Shown piece after piece: positions 57,823 to 64,000 of a stretch of 64,000 bases of DNA; position 1 is the stretch's first letter, and each line of letters opens with the position of its first letter. Source of the stretch: Anaeramoeba flamelloides (lineage: Eukaryota > Metamonada > Anaeramoebidae); contig JANTQA010000042.1 of assembly GCA_027625915.1 (NCBI GenBank), forward strand, positions 6,708,001 through 6,772,000, written 5' to 3'. The translations under genes were made by a program, and so were the position numbers. Under the pieces are notes generated by a model. That model ran no database searches. It had not been told where the DNA came from and saw only the letters and a list, made by a program, of their open reading frames with translations.

Positions 57823-60403
57823 ATGAACCTTTCAACATCTCATCAAATACAGTTGTGTAAAAATCATTTTCAACAAGACAAAAAATATTATTGTCCAAAA
57901 TGTAAAGAATTTGTCTGTCCTCAATGCCTTTTAGAAAAACATGAATCCCATTTTGCTACGGAGCTTGTTATCTCAAATGGGTTTTATTTTACAAAAATCG
58001 ATGGTTCTTTTCTAACTATTAAAAATTTACCAAGAAGGGAAGATAGTTTAAAATTACAAGAAATTGATATGATAAAAAATAAAAAAAATAATAACAATTT
58101 TAATAATAACAATGATACCTACAAACAAAAGAATAAAAAAATGAAATCAAATACCAAAAAAAATCAAAATTTACATTTAGAAAAAAATATTCAAAATGAT
58201 CAAGAAAACACTAATACAAATACAAACCAAACAAATAATTCTGATTGGGAAGTAATTATAATTAATAAATCTTCTCAAAAAAAAAAAAAACAAATATCTT
58301 GGAATAAAAAAAATAAAAAAAGAATAGAAAATAAAGTTAAAAGAAAAAAAAAATCAAAAATTCAACAAAAATTACACTCCAATTTTATAGAGAGAAAAAA
58401 AAAAGAAAATTCTTCACAAATAAAAACTATTTTATCAAAACATTTATTCCAATATTCTGAATTTGAAAATAGAGAACGTAGACCAAAATCTAAGGAAAAT
58501 TTTATTCCTTGTAAATCAAAATTAAAATGTGAATATAATTTAGAAAGAGAAAGTAAAAAGAACTATAATGATCAAAATACAATAATGAAAGAAATCAAAA
58601 TTGAAAAAGGCAAAGAAATTGATAGAGATGAAGAAATCGAAAAAGATGAAGAAATTGAGAGAGATGAAGAAATTGAAAGAGATGAAGAAATTGAAAGAGA
58701 TAAAGAAATCGAAAAAGATAAAGAAATTGATAGAGATGAAGAAATTGAAAAAGATGAAGAAATCGAAAAAGATAAAGAAATTGAAAGAGATAAAGAAATC
58801 GAAAAAGATAAAGAAATCGAAAAAGATAAAGAAATTGATAGAGATGAAGAAATTGAAAGAGATGAAGGAATCGAAAAAGATGAAGAAATTGAAAAAGATG
58901 AAGAAACTGAAAAAGATGAAGAAATTGGAAGAGAAACAGAAATTGATAACAAACAGAAAGACAGAAAATTCAAAGAATTTCAAAATTCAAAAAAAAAGAT
59001 AAAATTAAAAGATGCCAAGAAGGATAAATTAAATAAGAATGTCAATAATAACAATAATGATCCAAATGGAAATGAATTTGAATTTGGGCAAACACAAACA
59101 GATAATATAAATAATTCTAGGTATAGAAAAGAAAATGTACCAGGACATTATAATTCAGTAAAAAAAACTAATAAATTCAAAAAATTAACTATTTTTTTAA
59201 AATTTCCAATCGGAAAATTTTCAAAAAATAAATTGAATCATTCAAACACCAATAAGTATGTGAATAACACAGGGAAGAATGAAGAAATACTAGTTAATAG
59301 AAATGATTTTGAATCAATTCCATATTTGATTCTTAAAAAACACAAAATAAAAAATGTATTAAGCGAATGGTATAAACAAATGAATATAAAAAAAAAAACA
59401 ATGTATATATATGAATGCTTTTTCTTGTTATCTGCATTAAATAATCAAAATAATGATGATTTAAGCTCTATTAATAAAAAAGAAAAAATAATCATTGAAA
59501 AAATTAGTAAAGAAATAAAAAATGTTTATCTGATCGCTCAAAAATACATTCAAAAAAACGAAACAGCTTTCACATTTAAAATATCTCCAAAATCAATGAA
59601 TTCTTTTTCTGATGGTCAATTAATTATTAATAATCAAACGTGTAAATTGATTTTATTTCAAAAAGATCAAGAAGAAATTATATGGGAATGGGAAACATCG
59701 ATCAGAATATATATTCATAAAAAAAAAAATCATGTTTTTGTTTTGCGTTTTCCAAAAGATAATAAAATGTTCTTTATAAAAACAAAATCTGTGTATGAAA
59801 AAAAGAGTTTGTTTAATGATCATTTTTTTGTTTGCGAGAAATAGCATCCAAATAAAGCATAATCTCGGAAACGATTCAAATGTAAATAATGAAAATCTGA
59901 ATATTCAAAGTAATGACATGGTGAAGAAAAAAAAAAAAAAAAAAAAAAAAAAAGAAGAAATTTAAAAAAAAAAAAAAGCCAAAGTAAAAGAAATTTGAAC
60001 GAAACACCAATAACGCAAAGTGAAAAATTTCTTTCAAAATTATCAAAATGGGAGTCAATTAATAAAAATATTAAATTGAAAAAAAATATTTCTCAATATC
60101 GCAAAAAATGGTGGTGTAAATTTTTTAATTTCAATCAAGTTGAAACCAGATAGTGCACTACAACCAGGTTTCTTAAAATTAAGAAGCGATCAAATTACAA
60201 TTGGTATTGGTAATAAAGATTTTTTCAATCTGTTTTTTGAACAAAAACCTGAAGTTTTTTTACATAAAACAAATCAAAAAATTTTTACAATAACTTGGAA
60301 AAGTTTAAAATCTGGAATAAAATGTTTTTCACACTCGAAAAATGACAGAAAACTGATAATTAGATCAATTTTCTACTTTAAAAAAAAATATAATTGCAAA
60401 TAA
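57823..60403 (+). CDS. B-box zinc finger protein with tandem PH-like domains, frame interrupted
   Basis: The N-terminal B-box is complete: C12, H15, C24, C27, C32, C35, H40, H43. A long Lys/Glu/Asp-rich linker holds a six-residue repeat of the EIEKDE type. The main frame ends at 59844 after a PH-like beta-sandwich (GQLIINNQTCKLILFQKD to FVLRFPKDNKMFFIKT). Coding continues to 60403 in other frames: a linker reading SKRNLNETPITQSEKFLSK (about 59990-60045), then a second PH-like domain (LQPGFLKLRSDQITIG to NDRKLIIRS). Removing one T at 59823-59829, one T at 60121-60126 and a length change in the 27-A run at 59927-59953 would keep one frame. The pattern matches the homopolymer problem in SPT5 and the RasGAP gene. 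PH-like domains suggest membrane or protein binding. It could be a pseudogene or two shorter genes. Confidence 0.75.
58608..58950 (+). repeat. Coding minisatellite, 18-bp period
   Basis: Runs of GAAATTGAAAGAGATGAA-type units (18 bp) encode EIE(K/R)D(E/K) about 18 times. The 18-bp unit keeps frame, so length changes would be tolerated. Confidence 0.9.
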
Positions 60404-60563
60404 TTGGATTTTATGATTATGATTATTATTATGATTATAATTATTATTATTATTATTATTATTATTACAAATCAAATAAACTTTAAATTAGAGTTATTCC
60501 AAATAATTATAATTTTTTTAAAAAATAATTTTTTATTCTAACATTTGTTTCTATTTCAATATA
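60404..60563. repeat. ATT-type simple repeat after the B-box/PH gene
   Basis: GATTATTATTATGATTATAA then about ten ATT units, at 60417-60468. The remainder is AT-rich. Confidence 0.85.
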
Positions 60564-62067
60564 TATCCCTTAGCACCCCAAATAACCTAAAAACATTTCA
60601 AACAAAAATTTTAATTTGAAATGTTATCAAATGATAATAAGGTATAGAATTAATAAACAATTATCTTAGAAAGAAAATTTTATAATTAAAAATTGTATAG
60701 TTAAATAAAATAAAAAAATAACTTGAAAAAAAATTTTCATCATTTGAAGGAATTTTTTTTTGGTTATTGTGATTTTATTATTTTTCCAAATTTTTTCAAA
60801 ATAATTTTTTTTTTTTTTTTTGAAAAGTTTGTCTAGACATCAAAAACCTCTTAGTTTTAACATTTAAAACACATCATACTTTACTGAAATTTTTTTTTGG
60901 GCCCTTTGCACCCCAAAATTTCCTAAAATGCTTGATTAAATAATTTATTCATTATAAAAGTTATTATAACAACACATAGAAAATTTGTTTTATCTACTGA
61001 TTACTATTCAATATCAATATCCTATATTTGTTTCTAAATAAGTTAAAAATAAAAAAAAATTAAAATTAAAATTTAAAAAAAAATAAGATTTTTTTTTAAT
61101 TGTAAAATTTTACAATTTTTTCAACAAGATTTTTTTTCAATTTTAAATGATTTAGCCAATAGTTCGAGTCAGATTAATAAATGATTTTTTTTTTTTTATT
61201 TTTTATGATTTTTTAATTTTTGACTTTTTAAAATCTAGATATAAAATAAACAAATTTGTTGAATTAGAGACCATATATCAGAACTTATTTAACAAGATCT
61301 GGATTAATTTATTAAGGAAAAATTCAAATATCGCAAATATATTATTCAAATTTTTACCAATATCAAAATGAAATAAAAAAAAATTTGGTTTCGGGTATTA
61401 TTTTATAATATAGGAATAATATTTAAGAGTTATTTTTTATTTTATTTTAAATTTAGGTATAAATATTTTATCGATTAAAAAGTAATTTATATTTGTTTTA
61501 TTCCAATTTAATAAATTGAAATTATTTTACAATTTTTTTTTTTTTTTTGATTTTCAATTATTATCTATTGCTTAAATAAAAGTTTTAGAAATTTAATCAT
61601 ATTAAAAAATTTAATTTTGGCCTTAGGAAATAAATTTCATTTTTCTCTGAATTGATATTTATTGATATTTTTTCTAAAAAAAAAAAATAAATTTTTGGGT
61701 AATTTATTTTTTTATTTATTTTTTTATCATAAAATTAGCAAAAATTTTTGGTGGTTATTATTAATAAATCAATGTGTTGAGTTTTGAATTACTATTAATG
61801 TAATAAAATTTCTGATTTAAAAAAATAAAATAAAAATAAAATCTTTAAAAAAAATGTAAAATGAATAATTATTATTTTTTTTTTTCAATTTCAAAAAAAA
61901 ATCAATAACTTAACAACTTTATCTTTGAACTATTTTGACTTTTTATTAAAATTCAAATCTGGATTAAAGAAAAATAAGAAAATTAATATATTAGTAGATC
62001 AATATCATTATAAATCTAATTTAAAAAACTTGATGAAATTTAGGTAAATCCGGGGTGCTAAGGGATA
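60564..62067. mobile_element. 1.5-kb non-coding element with CCCTTAGCACCCC ends
   Basis: The left end TATATCCCTTAGCACCCC (60564-60579 region), then ACCTAAAAA, recurs inverted at the right (about 62050-62067), where the next bases also read ACCTAAA. An internal subterminal copy, GCCCTTTGCACCCC then TTTCCTAAAA, lies at 60901-60930. TA-rich flanks fit a TA-targeting DNA transposon, but the superfamily is not proven. No ORF inside resembles a transposase. Confidence 0.65.
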
Positions 62068-62224
62068 TATATATATATATATATCTACCTTATCTTTAAA
62101 AATTAATTAAATATAATCAACGAACAAATAATAAAATTAATTACGATTCAAAAGATTTAATTGAACTTAAAAAAGAAATCTATAAATACACACATATATA
62201 TATATATATTATGAATTATTGAAT

Positions 62225-62709
62225 TCTAAGAGTTGGATATGTTGTTAGGTTTTCGAGAATTAAAAAAAGAATAGTGTAGAATCAAAGATTTTATTTTCGA
62301 TTTTTTTGAATTCTGGAAAACCGCAGTTAGCTTTTCTTTTATTTTTTGTTTATTTAGAAATAAAAAGAAAATTTTTAAAATTTTTGGTATATATCAAAAA
62401 GTAATAAAAACTGCTGTTTGCTTTTTTTAGGTTTTCTTGAGTTTTCTGTTTATTTGGAAAATCAATGGGTTTTCGTTAGGTTTTTTTCAGTTTTCTATTT
62501 ATTTGTGAAGTGTTTTAGGTTTTTTTGAGGTTTTCTATTTTATTCGTGAAGTGTTCAAGGTTTTTTTTAATTTTTGAAATAAACATAAAATTTTAATAAA
62601 TTTTCGGTTTATTTCTAAAGTAAAAAAACCTGTCGAAAATCAGTAGATTTTCCAAATAAACAGAAAACTCAAAAAAACCAAACGAAAATCAATAGATTTT
62701 CCAAATAAA
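62225..62709 (+). repeat. Palindromic module array (locus 5)
   Basis: The block order matches 47670-47960 and 56760-56960. It includes the palindrome 62559-62631 and two CCAAATAAA-type units with AGATTTTCC. It stops abruptly at 62709, where the next inverted-repeat element begins. That element probably inserted into it. Confidence 0.8.
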
Positions 62710-62713
62710 TATT

Positions 62714-63112
62714 TATTTTTGGATCACTAGTGTAAATATGGAATGTTGTAAAAAAATAGAGTTTTTTCAATTTTAAAGATAAATAAAGAGTTACATGCAT
62801 TTATCCAAATTTTGGCAATTGTAAATATAATATCTAATTATCTTAATCAACTGATAATAATTTTAATCAAAAAATTGTTTGGTAAAAACCAATCTTACAA
62901 TTTAAAAAAAAAATAATTTTTGAAACAATATATTGTTGTTCACCAAATGGGTTTTATATTGAAAATCCATATTAGCTCAAAAATCAAAACCGATGCTTTG
63001 TTTACTATTACTGAAATTTGAATAAATGCATGTAACTCTTTATTTATCTTTAAAATTGAAAAAACTCTATTTTTTTACAATATTCCATATTTACACTAGT
63101 GATCCAAAAATA
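62714..63112. mobile_element. MITE-like foldback, 91-bp arms with one mismatch
   Basis: Arms 62714-62804 and 63022-63112 are inverted copies with a single visible difference (GGAATGTTG versus GGAATATTG). They surround a 217-bp loop. The outer edge reads TATTTTTGGATCACTAGTG. Non-coding. Confidence 0.88.
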
Positions 63113-64000
63113 AAATTTTATTTTTTACTCTCGTTTTCACAAGTTTTCAGATATATTTGTGAATTGTAACAAAAATTCACAAAAAATAGAACAAGGGTTG
63201 AAAGTGTATAAAAGGTATTGTTTTACCAAGAATCAAAAAAAATCAACTCAACTTTTGATTTTTTTTATAAACTTTTGTAAAAAAAATATTTTTTTGTGAT
63301 TTAATTAAAATGCAAATGCTGTGCTCACATGGGTGTATGAATAAATGGTGTTAGTCAAAAAATGATGAATTTGACACAATACCATAATTATAGAAAAAAA
63401 TCACATATTGGTTAAATAGATAAAGGTTAGGTTACTTTATATTATATGAATTTTTGATTTTAGAATTCTACATTATCCAAAAATTCAAGGTAACTTTTAC
63501 AGTTTACATTTATACCCGTTATCCTAGTTATTTCAAACAAAGTTTAACTTATAGACTTCAAAGTAATACCAATAATAAATAACTTATCAGAAATTAACAA
63601 TATTAGTTTGTGGTTTTCTAGTTTAGTAATCAGTCAATAGTTTTTAGAATGCAAAAATTAATAATAATAATTTAAAAAATTAAAATCATAATTAATTTAA
63701 ACAATTAAAATAATTTTATTTTTTCATTAAAAGGGAGAATTCAAAATAAAAATAATAATTTTTTTTTTAATAAGGGATTGTAGTTAGGATTGAATTTATT
63801 TTTTTTTTATTTTCATTAAATTGCTTTCGTTTTTATTATTATTATTATTGCATTATATCTTGTGATAATTTATCATTATTATTATTTTTTCTATAATAAT
63901 ATTATCTGAGGAATTTGTTGTTTTTATGTTATTTCTTTATTTTGTTTTATTTATATCATAATAACAATAACAGAAATGTTATCAGTGCTTCCTTTGTCAA
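63113..64000. other. Window end, nothing recognised
   Basis: AT-rich sequence with ATT-type simple repeats near 63833-63850. No gene, repeat partner or RNA gene was seen. Confidence 0.5.

Noticed and set aside
58540-59002. Phe/Ser- and Lys/Met-rich frames overlapping the B-box minisatellite
   Set aside because: Frame shadows of the 18-bp repeat.
1-64000. CRISPR arrays, tRNA, rRNA, riboswitches, viral or LTR-type elements
   Set aside because: No spaced direct repeats, tRNA arms, rRNA segments or capsid, protease or integrase motifs were seen. The reverse-transcriptase remnants carry LINE-type motifs and 3' tails.

Overview
The window is very AT-rich eukaryotic nuclear DNA with sparse genes, GT-AG introns of 130 bp to about 4.6 kb, and many remnants of mobile elements. 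Every gene whose end I could place stops with TAA. The proteins carry Lys/Glu- and Asn/Glu-rich inserts, B-box zinc fingers, an ankyrin-pseudokinase and a short IQGAP-type RasGAP. That mix suggests a free-living amoeboid protist. An anaeramoeba-type genome is my best guess, inferred from style only and not proven.

Eight genes are supported. SPT5 (387-3981, -) is a transcription elongation factor. NBAS/Sec39-like (8932-14670, -) is a Golgi-to-ER tethering subunit. An IQGAP-related RasGAP (19183-30835, -) is rebuilt from six exons across two introns above 4 kb. A PABPN1-like nuclear poly(A)-binding protein (32242-33840, -) has two exons. WDR37 (37321-40654, +) has two exons and a giant charged insert. 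A UBA-like/ankyrin/pseudokinase protein (44309-51212, -) has two exons joined over a 3.8 kb intron. A two-B-box protein lies at 55162-55703 (+), and a B-box protein with two PH-like domains at 57823-60403 (+).

The rest is mostly transposon debris. There are four truncated LINE copies, some with palindromic 3' tails, plus a 1.5 kb Tc1/mariner-like composite palindrome near 5.7-7.2 kb. Several non-coding inverted-repeat elements are present, including a two-copy 230-bp family at 24.4 and 53.2 kb. There are also dispersed repeat pairs, two near-identical long hairpins and simple repeats. No viral or LTR-type element, CRISPR array, tRNA or rRNA was recognised.

The most notable points are: recurrent single extra bases in A/T homopolymers inside otherwise conserved reading frames (SPT5, the RasGAP and the B-box/PH gene); modular palindromes with an AAATAAAC core at five loci, partly tied to LINE 3' ends; and hairpins whose inner ~140 bp are identical while the outer arms have diverged. 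One hairpin sits just upstream of the PABPN1-like gene. The genes show no operon-like organisation. Their likely roles are housekeeping (transcription, mRNA 3'-end biology, membrane traffic) and signalling or cytoskeleton.
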